Assembly (NCBI GenBank): GCA_034620365.1
Contig: JAQGEQ010000260.1
Span: 62,001 to 126,000, forward strand
Direction: 5' to 3'
DNA length: 64,000 nt
Origin: Pegea sp. RAD2-039
Lineage: Eukaryota > Chordata > Thaliacea > Salpida > Salpidae
Below the pieces are notes generated by a model, which did no database searches, had not been told where the DNA came from, and saw nothing but the letters and a program-made list of their open reading frames with translations. The position numbers and the translations under genes were made by a program. Shown piece by piece: positions 12,801 to 24,546 of the stretch. Numbering within the stretch: position 1 is the first letter of the stretch; every line of letters begins with the position of its first letter.

Positions 12801-13020
12801 TAATTTGATTTTGATGATTTTTATAAAAATATTTCTACTTACGCAAAAGAAACAATTTTGCTTAAATTTAATATATTTTATTAAGTGAAGTTAATCATCT
12901 AAAGCTAGTTAAACAATTCGAATGAGTAAAATCCACTTTTTTCACTACAAAATTAAGTTTGAAATAAAGAAATTTTCTATTAAAATCCACCAATGTTCTC
13001 ACTGAATTCATTGGTAAGCA
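9825..13020 (+). repeat. 3.2 kb unit (family B), copy 1
   Basis: First of a set of head-to-tail units with period close to 3.2 kb: the string TTCATTAAAAAACCACTAATT recurs at 9,834, 13,037 and 18,300. Inside lie a degenerate palindrome (10,191-10,203), the box TTTGTCCGGACG (about 10,303), the antisense RRM exon (10,564-10,724), the inverted box TCCGGACAAATACTAGATC (about 11,033), a second palindrome (11,126-11,144) and an inverted copy of the 75-base exon-like module (about 12,700-12,770). The palindrome-box pairs face each other around the RRM exon. No transposase or other long ORF. Confidence 0.7.
10564..10724 (-). pseudogene. Captured RRM exon, copy 1 (frameshifted)
   Basis: On the minus strand this reads TDKLRDIFKKFGHFNDCVIR, then after a one-base shift SSGFGIMLFTEPDSV. 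KLRDIFKKFGHFNDCVI matches helix 1 and strand 2 of an RNA-recognition motif, and SGFGIMLF matches the RNP1 octamer pattern (K/R)GFGFVxF. Spacing and residues are closest to the Musashi/DAZAP1/hnRNP group as known from the family. It is preceded by a splice-acceptor-like GTTTACAG. The frame is broken between the two parts, so this copy cannot encode the motif. Confidence 0.65.
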
Positions 13021-13640
13021 TACTAAAATTCACTTCATTAAAAAACCACTAATTAAGAATGTTAATGAGGTGATAAGTTTGTTTGTAAAGACATTCATTT
13101 ATTGATTTAGACTTTATTTATTTATTTATTGAAGTTAGAAAATTTCTCGTTGATTTTGGTAGCATTGTTGCCATTTTCAGATTTAATGTTTTTTCAGTTC
13201 AGCGGTTATCGATTTACTGATGTCAGATAATAGGTTTGAATTAGAATTATATATTTATCTTCAATTTTGAAAAAAGTTGTTTACTTGCTCTTTGAAAGTG
13301 TTTGATTAAAACCTTTTTTAATCTACTTTATAATGAAGTTAATGTGGTTTGACTTTTTATAAGATTTTAATTAATGAGATTACTAAGTTCAAATTAACAA
13401 CTACATCACCATCAAATTGTCGATTTCAATATGTTTCTGGTAAGAGAATCAATGTTAATCATAAATATTAATAATCCTTCATTGCTTTTACAACTTATTT
13501 TGATATAGAGTTTGTCCGGACGAAAAATCAATTCAGAATTTTAATTTTCAATTATAAGTCTTCTTTTTATTCTAAGCTGTGATATAATCTTTCCTTTGAC
13601 AACAATTCTAAATTAATTTTACTTTTTTTACTTCTTACGC
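13020..13640 (+). repeat. 3.2 kb unit (family B), truncated copy
   Basis: The first 620 bases of the family B unit follow directly on copy 1: AAAAAACCACTAATTAAG, TTCAGCGGTTATCGATTTACTGATG, the box TTTGTCCGGACGAAAA (about 13,512). At about 13,640 the unit is abandoned for sequence not found in the other units, and it resumes in the next copy at about 15,215. Confidence 0.65.
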
Positions 13641-14630
13641 TTTAGATTAGAATATATAGAAGTTTTCAAGTCAGACGTTTAGAAACACTTTATAAACAAA
13701 TATTTGATTTAATTAAAAAAGTTTTATGTTTTGTAACAATAATACAACCCGATTTATAGTTCTATAATACTATTATCATTTTATTGTTATTGTTACAATT
13801 CATATTATATTCTAAATAACTCTTTTTCAAAAAATGGAATAATGTTTAATTTGCGTTACTTTAAAAAGTAATTCGTGAAAAAGTTATAGAAACGAATTTC
13901 ATTCAACTGTTTTTACAATATATAACTAAGTTTAGAAAAACATTGACAAAACTTTCAAAAATAATTTTTTCAAACAATTTTTATCTTGCATTTTCGTTGT
14001 GAGAGAGTAAAACTAAATTTAACGGATTATTTTCAATTTGTTTCACTTTTATTGGAGTTTTTATTTGTTAAGCTTTAAATTGAAAAATATTTTAAAATAT
14101 GATTGCAATTTTACTATTTATTTTTCAACCACAAGATGTCACTATTCTTGTCGTATTTTCATTTTTTATAGAATTATAAAGGTTGTATCTTAAGATCTGT
14201 TCGAGAAATACTGTTGCTCAGTGACTTTGAGCTTACAAAACATTATTTTTTAGTATTCATATCAGTTTTATTCAATCTCATACAATTAAGGTTTACTTAA
14301 AAAGTATTTGTATTAGTTTTAGTTTGGAGTATTTCACATTCAAATTTCTAGCTTTAGATAAATCTAAGTTTTTAATAAAATTTACTTTTAAGAAAATTGT
14401 AGAATGAAAATTAATACTTTTATTTTTAACTAATATTTTTATTAGCAGATAAAATTTTTCTACTTTTGTAGATTTAAAACTAAACAAAAAATAAGAAAAA
14501 GTAATTTAAGAACTTTTTTTAATTTATATATCTTATTGAATACTATTAAATCTGTTTTCTAATGATTTTTTAAAAGAATAATTAAAATTTTTAAATTGTT
14601 AAGTTTATAAGCCCTCATCATTAATCATTG

Positions 14631-14649
14631 TTGATCTTTAAGATCAACA
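14631..14649. repeat. Perfect hairpin GTTGATCTT-T-AAGATCAAC
   Basis: Nine-base arms around a single T. It lies at the start of a GC-richer island and is present in inverted orientation, less perfectly, near 31,855-31,882. A role is not evident; it may mark an insertion boundary or be a chance palindrome. Confidence 0.5.
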
Positions 14650-14751
14650 TCAGTAAAATCAACATTTTACCATTAACATCTGCATCTGATCCTCATCTTC
14701 TTCCTTCAAAAAGTCTTCTTTCAAACTAAAAATAAACAAATCTGTCACTAA

Positions 14752-14775
14752 TGACGTCATACGCTGATGACGTCA
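14752..14775. promoter_or_regulatory. Pair of TGACGTCA (CRE-type) octamers
   Basis: TGACGTCA occurs at 14,752-14,759 and again at 14,768-14,775, sixteen bases apart. The octamer is the consensus palindrome bound by CREB/ATF bZIP factors in animals. Two perfect copies this close in DNA this AT-rich are unlikely by chance, but no gene start is recognised next to them, so function is only a possibility. Confidence 0.3.
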
Positions 14776-15214
14776 CCTTCGATCGACACCAGATATTTTT
14801 TTGAACTCATCAACTTCCGGCTTATACATCGTTGTCAAAGATCGTGTTCCACTTCGCAGTGAGATCTTGTGGAAAACTATTATTATTTTGTTTTTAAGAA
14901 ATCATTTGAAAACTATTTTGTTTTGAAGAAGTCATAAGAAATAAAAGATCCTCGAACAATTAAATTTCAAACTAATTTATTTTTTACTTACTGCTACTTT
15001 CTGCATTTTACTTTTAAAGTTTCAACAATAATGAAAATAGTTTTTGTGTAAAATACCTTAAATAATTTTAATAAATGATTCTGAATATTTGAAAATAACT
15101 TTATATTTTCTTTTTCAATTTTACTTTTCACTTTTCAATCACCATCAAAATGTTTCTTTAGGTACTTTTAAAAAAGGTTTTTGTTTTATCTCTTAAAATC
15201 TTTTAGTTGAAGTA

Positions 15215-18200
15215 TATTTGCATCTTCCTTTTTCAGATTTAAATTTTTTCAATTCAGCGGATATCGATTTACTGACGTCAGATAATAAGTCTGAATTAGA
15301 ATTATATATTTATCTTCAATTTTCAAAAAAGTTGTTTACTTGCTCTTTGAAAGTGTTTGATTAAAACCTTTTAATCTATTTTATAATGAAGTATATGTGG
15401 TTTGACTTTTTATAAGATTTTATTTAATGAGATTACCCACTAAGTTCAAATGAACAGTTACATCACCGACAAGTTGTCGATTTCAAAATGCTTTTGGAAA
15501 TTAAAATTGTAAGAATTTAAAACTCATTAATACTTCTTCGTTTTAACAATTTCTTTTGATCTAGAGTTTGTCCGGACGAAAAATCAATTCAGAATTTTAA
15601 TTTTCAATTAAAAGTTTTCTTTTTATTTTATACTGAGAGAAAGCTGCTTTTTTTGACAATAATTCTATATCAATTTTACTTTTTTTACTTTTTAGATTAT
15701 AAATTTTCAAATAATTCATATGATTAATATTAATATAAACACCTCTAAAGTACAACAAATAAAACGATTTTTAATCAAATTGTTTCCAACTGTCTATAAA
15801 AATGTTTTTTAAAGTAACTCATATCAACTTTTTTCAAACAACCACGATTACTTTTTTAACAGAATCAGGCTCAGCAAATAATATTATACAGAAACCTGAA
15901 GAACGTTTTTTTCTTGGATCTTGTCTTATAACGCAGTCGTTAAAATGGCCGAATTTTTTAAAAATATCTCTTAGTTTATCTGTAAACGTATTTCAAATAG
16001 TCAGCATTATTACTAACATGATGTGAAAAAAATTTATGTAAAATTTGATTTCTACCTAAAGTTCTTCACAAAATAATTGATTTTATTGTTTACAATATTA
16101 GAATGTTACACCTTTTATTAGATATAATGAAATAGCTTTAGATATTTTTCTACGTGTTATATAATAACATATAATTATTGTGTTAAATTAGTAGAAAGAT
16201 TTGTTTTTAATTTTATCTGAAACAAGAAAAATTATTCTTATGATTATGATTAAATCAAATTTATGAAATGAACTTTTAATTTTTGAAAAATATTTTTTTC
16301 TCCGGACAAATACTAGATTAAAAGAAGTTGTAATAACCAAGAACGTTAGTCGTTCTTCAACTTCGCAAAAAACTATGAAAATTTAATTTTTTGATATCGA
16401 CCATGTGTCGATAAATTAATTCCAAAATTATTACTAAGAAGTACAAACAAACTTTTAAGATGAAAGCTGCTTGAATTTATCAATGAAAGAAATTAGATGG
16501 ACTGAATTGCAATTTGACGTCAAATATTTGTCTCATTTCTAGTATTGAAATTTTGTAAAAAATATTGTTTGTTGTAATCAATAGAATAGTGATTTGATTT
16601 ACAAAAACTTATGATGATTACTACCTAAGAGTTTGTTTTTTATGTTTTTTATATGATTTGATTGAATTTAGTGGGTAGCAAGATAGTCAATAAATATATT
16701 TCATAAACTTTAGCAATAGTGAGTGAGAAAATATATTTTTTAATTTTATTCTTATAATTTTTGTTTTTCGTTTATTTCAAATTATTCAGCAATTCATGAA
16801 AAAATTTAATCTAACAGAAGTTAAAAATATTAAAATATTTTAATTTTTTCAGTCACAAGATGTCTCTATAAAAATTTTGTTTTCATATTTTTAGAGATTA
16901 TAATTGCTGTACTTTCATATCCATTAGAAAAATAATGTTGCTCAGTGACTTTAAGATTCCAGTACGTTCTTATTTGATATTTATATCAGTTTTAGTAAAA
17001 GTAATACAATTAGCTTTATATACAAAGTATTTGTAATAATTTTTAAAGAATAATAATTAAGTTCTAATTAAATTAATTAAATATTTCGAATTAAACTCTA
17101 AAAAGATTAATAATCTTTTTCAGAAAGCATGATGATTAAAATGTAATTCTTAGGTTCAAACATTTAGTTTTTTGAAACTTTTTTTATTTAATTAGTTAAA
17201 TAAGTACCAGTAATGGCTTAAAAATAAGTACTCAATACTATCAAAAATTTTATTGAAACTTTCTTAATTACTAATAGTAATTTATTTATATAAATTAGTT
17301 AGCATAAAAGTTATAAACGTTATAAAGCATTAATTAATTTGTGTATTTTATGTTTTTCCGTTAAATTAAGTTAATATTTTATTTATTGAATTGAAAACTC
17401 AGGACAACTTTGAATTCTGCTTTTGTTTTTAATTTGAATTTTAGCCAAAACTATATCGCAAAAGTAAATGAAAGTTTTTATTAAATATTTCTATAACAAT
17501 TCATGTTATCATAATTTTTTTATATATTTCAGTTTCAGATTTATTGAAATTTGTTTAACTAAAAAAAGTTAGAATATGGAATTTTGAAATTTCAGTTTTA
17601 GAATTATTATTTAAGTAAAAAAGGTGATTTATTTCGATATTAACATGTTTGTCGGTACATAAGTAAAAAGCTTAATTTTTTATAGATTCATTTGATTACA
17701 ATGAAAATAAATAACACTTTTAATCAGCAACATCTGCTAAAGTTGAATAGTAAATACTTTGATAGTTTTTATTACATAAAAAGTTATGTTAAAAAGTTTC
17801 AATTTATTTAATTTTAAAATGAAAAATTTTTTTTATCTTGTTTGATATGAAAAGCTACCTGTTAAAATAGTTTTGTTTTCAATTTAAATATAATTATTCA
17901 TAATTTTCACAAAGTTTGAAAGTAAACCTTAAAATTCCAGTTATCAAATATCACTTACAAAAACATAGCCTGAAACAATGCAAGGGTTTCAATATTATTT
18001 ATATTTAGTGACGTCTAACGTCTAGCTTTTCCGACTATAGAAACATAAAACTTCTAAATCTTTAATTAGATGTTTATGATTTTTATAAAAATATTTCTAC
18101 TTACACATAAGAAACAATTTTGCTTAAATTTAATATATTTTATGAAGTGAAGTTAATCATCTAAAGCTAGTTAAAAAATTCGAATGAGTAAAATCCACTT

Positions 18201-18425
18201 TTTTCACTACAAAATTAAGTTTGAAATAAAGATATTTTCTATTAAAATCCACCAATGTTCTCACTGAATTCATTGGTAAGCATACTAAAATTCACTTCAT
18301 TAAAAAACCACTAATTAAGAATGTTAATGAGGTGATAAGTTTGTTTGTAAAGACATTCATTTATTGATTTAGACTTTATTTATTTATTTATTGAAGTTAG
18401 AAAATTTCTCGTTGATTTTGGTAGC
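15215..18425 (+). repeat. 3.2 kb unit (family B), copy 2
   Basis: Same order of landmarks as copy 1: box TTTGTCCGGACG (about 15,567), antisense RRM exon (15,834-15,992), inverted box (about 16,303), palindrome TATCGACCATGTGTCGATA (16,395-16,413), inverted 75-base module (about 17,965-18,040). It is strikingly similar to copy 3 over its whole length, with corresponding points 3,210 bases apart, which points to a recent tandem duplication. It enters the unit part-way, at CCTTTTTCAGATTT. Confidence 0.75.
15834..15992 (-). pseudogene. Captured RRM exon, copy 2 (open frame)
   Basis: A 52-codon open stretch on the minus strand reads NTFTDKLRDIFKKFGHFNDC, continues VIRQDPRKKRSSGFC and IILFAEPDSVKKV, then stops. 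This is the middle of an RNA-recognition motif: alpha 1 (KLRDIFKKFG), beta 2 (DCVIRQDP), the RNP1-bearing beta 3 (SSGFCIILF) and the start of alpha 2 (SVKKV). Such motifs bind single-stranded RNA. Acceptor-like TTTACAG precedes ATAAACTAAG, and a GT lies where the motif ends, so it looks like one exon lifted with its splice sites. The first strand (RNP2) and the C-terminal strand are missing. On the plus strand a 74-codon frame covers the same bases but shows no conservation as protein. Confidence 0.75.
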
Positions 18426-21370
18426 ATTGTTGCCATTTTCAGATTTAATGTTTTTTCAGTTCAGCGGTTATCGATTTACTGATGTCAGATAATAGGTTTG
18501 AATTAGAATTATATATTTATGTTCAGTTTTCAAAAAAGTTATTTACTTGCTCTTTGAAAGTGTTTGATTAAAACCTTTTTAAATCTATTTTAAAATAAAG
18601 TAAATGTGGTTTGACTTTCTAGAAGATTTTAATCAATGAGATTACTCACTAACTTCAAAATAAATATTAGATTATCGACAATTTGTCGATTTCAAAATGT
18701 TCTTAGAAAAGTAAAAATATTAGAATTTAAAACTCAGTATTAAATATTCGGTTTAACAACTTCTTTTGATCTAGAGTTTGTCCGGACAAAAATCAATTCA
18801 GAATTTTAATTTTCAATTAAAAGTTTTCTTTTTATTTTATACTGTTAGAAAGCTGCTTTTTTTGACAATAATTCTATATTAAATTTACTTTTTCTTACTT
18901 TTTAGATTATAAATTTTCAAATAATTCACATGATTAATATTAATAGAAACACCTCTAAGGTGGAACAATTAAAACGATTTTTAATCAAATTGTTTCTAAC
19001 TGTCTCTAAAAATGTTTTTTAAAGTAACTCATATCAACTTTTTTCAAACAAACACAATTACTTGTTTAACAAAATCACGCTTAGCAAATAACATCATACC
19101 GAAACCTGAAGAACGTTTTTTTCTTGGATTTTGTCTTATAACGCAGTCGTTAAAATGGCCGAATTTCTTTAAGCAATCTCTTAGTTTATCTGTAAACGTA
19201 TTTCAAATAGTCAGCATTATTATTAACATGATGTGAATAAATTTTATGTAAATTTTGATTTCTATATAAAATTCTTAACAAAACAATTAATTTTATTGTT
19301 TACAATATTAGAATGTTACACCTTTTATTAGATATAATGAAATAGCTTAAGATATTTTTCTACATGTTATATAATAACATATCATTATTGTATTAAATTA
19401 GTAGAAACATTTGTTTTTAATTTTATTGGCAACAAGCAAAATTATTCTTATGATTATGATTAAATCAAATTTATGAAATGAACTTTTAATTTTTGAAAAA
19501 TATTTTTTCTCCGGACAAATACTAGATTAAAAGAAGTTTTAATAAACAAGAACGTTAGTCATTCTTCAACTTCGCAAAAAACTATGAAAATTTTATTTTT
19601 TGATATCGACCATGTGTCGATAAATTAATTCCAAAATTATTACTAAGAAGTACAAACAAACTTTTAAGATGAAAGCTGCTTGAATTTATCAATGAAAGAA
19701 ATTAGATGGACTGAATTGCAATTTGACGTCAAATATTTGTCTCATTTCTAGTATTGAAATTTTGTAAAAAATATTGTTTGTTGTAATCAATAGAATAGTG
19801 ATTTGATTTACAAAAACTTACGATGATTACTACCTAAGAATTTGTTTTTTATTGTTTTTTATAGGATTTGATTGAATTTAGTGGGTAGTAAGATAGTCAA
19901 TAAATAAATTTAGTAAACTTTAGCAATAGTGAGTGAGAAAATATATTTTTTAATTTTATTCTTATAATTTTTGTTTTTCTCTCATTTCAATATATTCAAC
20001 AATTCATGAAAAAATTTAATCTAACAGAAGTTAAAAATATTAAAATATTTTAATTTTTTTAGTCACAAGATGTCTCTATAAAAGTTTTACTTTCATATTT
20101 TTAGAGATTATAATTGCTGTACTTTCATATTCATTAGAAAAATAATGTTGCTCAGTGACTTTAAGATTCCAGTATATTCTTATTTAATATTTATATCAGT
20201 TTTAGTAAAAGTCATAATATTAGCTTTATATAAAAAGTATTTGTAATAATTTTTAAAGAATAATAATTAAGTTCTAATTAAATTAATTAAATATTTCGAA
20301 TTAAACTCTAAAAAGATTAATAATCTTTTTCCGAAAGTATGATGATCAAAATGTAATTCTTAGCTTCAAACATTGAGTTTTTGAAACTTTTTTTATTTAA
20401 TTAGTTAAACGAGTACCAGTAATGGCTTAAAAATAAGTACTCAATACTATCAAAAATTTTATTGAAACTTTCTTAATTACTAACAGTAATTTATTTATAT
20501 AAATTAATTAGCATAGAAGTTATAAACGTTATAAGGAATTAGTTAATTTGATTATTTTATTCTTTTCTGTTTAGTTAAGTTAATATTTTATCTATTGAAT
20601 TGAAAACTCAGGACAACTTTGAATTCTGCTTTTGTTTTTAATTTGATTTTTAGCCAAAACTATATCGCAAAAGTAAATGAAAGTTCTTATAACATATTTT
20701 TATAACAATTCAATTAACATAAAATTTTGTTTATATTTCAGTTTCAGATTTATTGAAATTTGTTTAAGTAAAAAAGTTAGAATAAAGAATTTTGAAATTT
20801 CAGTTTTAGATTTATTGTTTAAGTAAAAAAGGTGATTTATTTCTATATTAACATGTTTGTCGGTACATAAGTAGAAAGCTTATTTTTTTAAGATACATTT
20901 GATTACAATGAAATTTAAAAGCACTTTTAATCAGCAACATCTGCCAAAGTTGAATAGTAGAAAGTTTGATACTTTTTTATTACATAAAAATTTATGTTAA
21001 AAAGTTTCAATTTTCTTGATATTAAAACTGAAAAATATAATTTTCTTTTTTAATTTTTATTTTGTTTGATACGAAAAGCTACCTGTTAAAATAGTTTTGT
21101 TTTCAATTTAAACTTTATTATTCATAATTTCAACAAAGTTTAAAAGTAAGTCTTAAAACTCAAGTTATCAAATATCATTTACAAAAACATAGCCTGAAGC
21201 AATGCAAGGATTTCAAAATTATTTATCTTCAGCGACGTCCAGCGTCAACTTTTTCTACTATAGAAACATAAAACTCAAAAATCTTTAATTAGTTTTTTTT
21301 ATTTTTTCAAAAAATATTTTTACTTACGCAAAAGAAACAGTTTTGCTTAAATCTAATATATTTTATGAAG
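18425..21370 (+). repeat. 3.2 kb unit (family B), copy 3
   Basis: Near-copy of the previous unit with the landmarks at 18,674-18,690 (palindrome ATCGACAATTTGTCGAT), about 18,778 (box TTTGTCCGGACA), 19,044-19,202 (RRM exon), about 19,510 (inverted box), 19,604-19,622 (palindrome) and about 21,185-21,260 (inverted 75-base module). Its right part, about 20,310-21,540, is repeated in inverted orientation at about 24,547-25,760. Confidence 0.75.
19044..19202 (-). pseudogene. Captured RRM exon, copy 3 (open frame)
   Basis: Minus-strand frame TDKLRDCLKKFGHFNDCVIR followed by NPRKKRSSGFG and MMLFAKRDFVKQV. The RNP1 region SSGFGMMLF is better preserved than in copy 2, while the acidic EPDS turn is changed to KRDF. 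The substitutions between copies change residues freely, so the frame does not look selected after capture. Flanks again read TTTACAG before and GTAATT after the motif. Confidence 0.7.
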
Positions 21371-21950
21371 TGAAGTTTAATATTTTCTTAAAACTACTAA
21401 ATTTACAAAATAAATAATGAATGTTCTTGAAAAGATGAATTTATAGTTATATTTTTAAAGACAGTAAAATTAAAATTAATTTGTTGTCAAACGAGAATAA
21501 CAATGGGTGGAAAACAGTTTAAACTGATTTTTTACTTTAATAAAAATTTTACTTTCAAATTTGTTTTTTACCAACTGAATTTCTTTAGCTAACAAAACTC
21601 AGATATACTTTTTTATTTTTATACTTTTGCTACAATATCTACAGAGAATATTTTATATATTTTGAATTTTTGAAGTTGGAAACTAAAATTTCAAATATTT
21701 TTCATTTAAATTTTTAAACAATATTTTTGTTAGATGGATAAAGTCAAATGAAAAAAAAAATTAAATTAAGAACAATACTCACTATATTATAAATTTTAAA
21801 ACTTATTAGTAGAAAACAATTAAAATGAATCTTTAAAATATAGCTAATAATAAATATCTAAATAATTGATCACTGCACTAAACTCAAATTTTTTCTTTAA
21901 AATCTGTTTTAGCAATTTGTTGTATCAAACTTTCAAAATTATCATGAGTT
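21370..21950. other. AT-rich link containing the GGAAAACAGTTTAAACTG motif
   Basis: Around 21,480-21,535 the string GTGGAAAACAGTTTAAACTGA appears; related strings (GTGGAAAACTGTTTGAACTG and complements) lie near 2,835, 24,550, 27,958, 30,777, 33,535, 36,727 and 62,401, always beside the other family landmarks. No coding sequence seen. Confidence 0.4.
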
Positions 21951-23060
21951 TAAAATTTTGAGTATAAGAAAGTTGTAGTTAAATGTTTTTGCTAAAGTTG
22001 ACAACACAAAAATTCATTTTCAGTTTTAATTTTCTTACGGTGTTAGTCATCTAACAATAAACTAACAATAAACAATAAAGTAAAACGTTTTAATTTTTTA
22101 ATCAAAATCAACTTGTTCGATTACGTCACTATAAATTGAAGTGTTTTTGAGTAAATAAATAGTCTTTAGTAAAATTTAGATTTCAAAATTATGTTTATAA
22201 TTCAATTGATATTATCAAATATTATATTGACGCAAGAGATACAAATTTCTTATACAGGCCAACGTAGAAAAAACCAACCTTATAAATTAGCCTTTCTTAG
22301 ACTTACAGTTTTGGGTTAAAAAACAAAACAAAGTAAAAATATAAAAACCAAAACACAATTTGTATAAGAAGTTTATTTTGAAATTAACTATATGTTGATT
22401 ATCAGAAAGTTAAACTTTAAAAAGTTTTTAATTCACTCATGATATAGCTTACAGCTTTAAAATATCATCTTAACGTTTAGATTTTTGGCTAATGTCATTA
22501 ACAAAAATATTATAATGATACTTAGTTTAAGATAATTTATAATATCCAAACATATTATTTATTAATTTTCACCCAAAGTAACTAACTAAATACAATAATT
22601 ATGTTTTAAACACTTTCTAAAATACTTTTAAATTTATTGGCTAACAAAATTACCAATAAATAAAAGTTAAAAAAACTAGCTATTCAAATTGTTTAATTCC
22701 TTTTATCTATAATATTAACAACATTCTTCTTATTCAAAGTTTTCATTGTTTGTTGAAATATTGTTTGAACTTATTAAAAAATCCTAAGCTATCCTATCGA
22801 CAAAATACATGTTTTCAGCGGTTATACAACTATTCTGAATTTCATGAAGTTTTCAGAATTAAGGTTATCAACCAATTACAACTTAATTGTTATAAGTACA
22901 TCGACAAGTTTGTCGATTTCAAATATGTGATTTTGGACTAGTGACAAGACCAACAAGTTGTTAATTGATATTTCTTTATATATTTATTAATTTAGTTCAA
23001 TCTAGTATTTGTCCGGACAAAACTGACTTTTCAAAATTCAATTTTCTGTATAAGCTTGTT
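21950..23060 (+). repeat. Family C left arm (inverted relative to 26,430-27,540)
   Basis: Reverse complement of 26,430-27,540, running from the TCATCTAACAA/AGTTGTAGTTAAATG end through GGCCAACGTAGAAAAAACCAAC (about 22,258), CAGCGGTTATACAACTATTC (about 22,817), the palindrome ATCGACAAGTTTGTCGAT (22,900-22,917) and the box CTAGTATTTGTCCGGACAAAA (about 23,004). Two short peptides are readable here and in three other copies: QRRKNQPYKLAFLRLTVLG near 22,260 and CFQRLYNYSEFHEVFR near 22,815. The frame around the second is open from about 22,750 to 22,941. Confidence 0.65.
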
Positions 23061-23657
23061 TTTTTTTTGGGACAACGAAAACATGTTTTGTATTCTAAAA
23101 AAATGTTAATTATCTTTTTACTATTTGGTAATTCTTAATTTCTCTAAAATCAGTTTCAAAAAGTAGTGAATAAAAGGTTTTTATATATTTCACTGACATA
23201 TAATAGTATAATTAACATTTATAAAGAATTTTTGTAAAACAACAATATTGATACTTAATTTGCATGAAAATAAAATAGTAAATAAAAATGCTTGCTAAAA
23301 ATATTTTAAATTTGATCCAGAAAATTACTTTTATCTTAAATTGATTTTTATTATTATTCGTTTTTTTAAACTTCAAAATCTAGAAGATTTCTAAAAAATT
23401 ATTTTTCTTGAAAGAAAATTGTTCTTATGGTTCTTTTTACTAAAGTTGAAACACTAGAATGTCTTTAAAATTGTTTTATTTTTAAACTTTATTACAATTG
23501 CAACCTCTTGATTATTTCTAAAATTAATCTCTATTACATACAGAGGTGAAATTTTAAATTGTTATTTCTATGATCTTTTAGTTTTGAAACTTTGAACAAA
23601 TTATTATTTGTCGTTGTAAAAATTATAAGCGATTATTTGATCAGCAATTATTGACTA

Positions 23658-23868
23658 AGTCGTTGATGTCGAGGACGTAGTTGAAATTGATGACTTCATT
23701 GATGTTGATGGAGTTATTGATGTTGCTGGCGTCATTGATGTTGATGACATGGTTGATGTTGATGACGTCATTGATGCTGGTGAAGTCAAATGTCTATGAA
23801 GTCATTAATGTTAATAGGGTCATTAAAGTCGATAAAGTCATTGATGTCGATAAAGTCATTGATGTTTA
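23658..23868 (+). repeat. 18-base minisatellite, TTGATGACGTCATTGATG
   Basis: About ten to eleven imperfect units of 18 bases, consensus TTGATGACGTCATTGATG, with drift towards TCGATAAAGTCATTGATG at the right end. The open frame over it (23,681-23,896) is a six-residue periodic peptide produced by the repeat. It sits in the interior between the two family C arms. Confidence 0.85.
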
Positions 23869-24546
23869 TATAAAATATAAAAACTATGATCATTAAACAT
23901 ACAAATATTTACATTAAAACCATTTTTGTTTAAAAATTAAATTCTAAAATATATTTTATGAATAAGTATTTCATAAATATGAAACAAGCCTTAAGTGATT
24001 TCCATAACTGTTTAGACCAAATATAATCATATATTTATTAAAAAGTTTTTTGGTAAACTTTAAACTTGACATAGGAAGATTAATAATAAACAAATAGAAA
24101 ATTATAATAAAACATATTTTATATATGCTAATAATTTGTGTTACCAAATTACTTTTGATACTAAACATACAAATTCACGTTTAATGGAAAAATATTTTCT
24201 ATTAAATTTGAAATAAAAAGTGAATGTAAAAATACTGAAAATATTCAAAAAATCTAAATAAACGACTTTCACGAAGCATCTGTATAAAGTTCCATTCGAC
24301 ATTAAAAGTCAATCACAAGTTTGAAATTTAACAGACTATTGAAATATTACGATTTGCGATTTTCGATTAATTTGATATTTATTATAAGATATAATTTAAA
24401 GGTTGATTTTAAAGATTTTCTATTAATCTTTTCTAAAAATAATTCATATAATAATTATTTATGTCAATTTAAAATTTTTTTCATATGATTTTATAAGAAC
24501 AAAACAAAATTGTAAAGTAAAATATTTATTTAAGTAAAATATCAAT

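Larger units (their letters stand above)
13640..15215. repeat. Insert in the array, related to family A arm and to 31,790-32,250
   Basis: 14,090-14,260 repeats the CACAAGATGTCACTA ... CAGTGACTTTGAGC block of family A. 14,560-14,730 is the inverted copy of about 31,790-31,960, sharing GTTGATCTTTAAGATCAAC and the GATG-rich stretch. The part 14,740-14,870 is GC-richer and holds two perfect TGACGTCA octamers. No coding region recognised; the open frame at 14,293-14,487 on the minus strand has no family resemblance. Confidence 0.5.

Noticed and set aside
15802..19236. Two plus-strand 74-codon ORFs (15,802-16,026 and 19,012-19,236) as a conserved repeat-encoded protein.
   Set aside because: They differ at many residues with no synonymous bias, the copies at 10,5xx and 33,1xx lack the start or frame, and the opposite strand shows a clear RRM. 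They are shadows of the captured exon.
23681..23896. Met/Leu-rich 71-codon ORF.
   Set aside because: It is the translation of an 18-base tandem repeat (six-residue period), not a gene.
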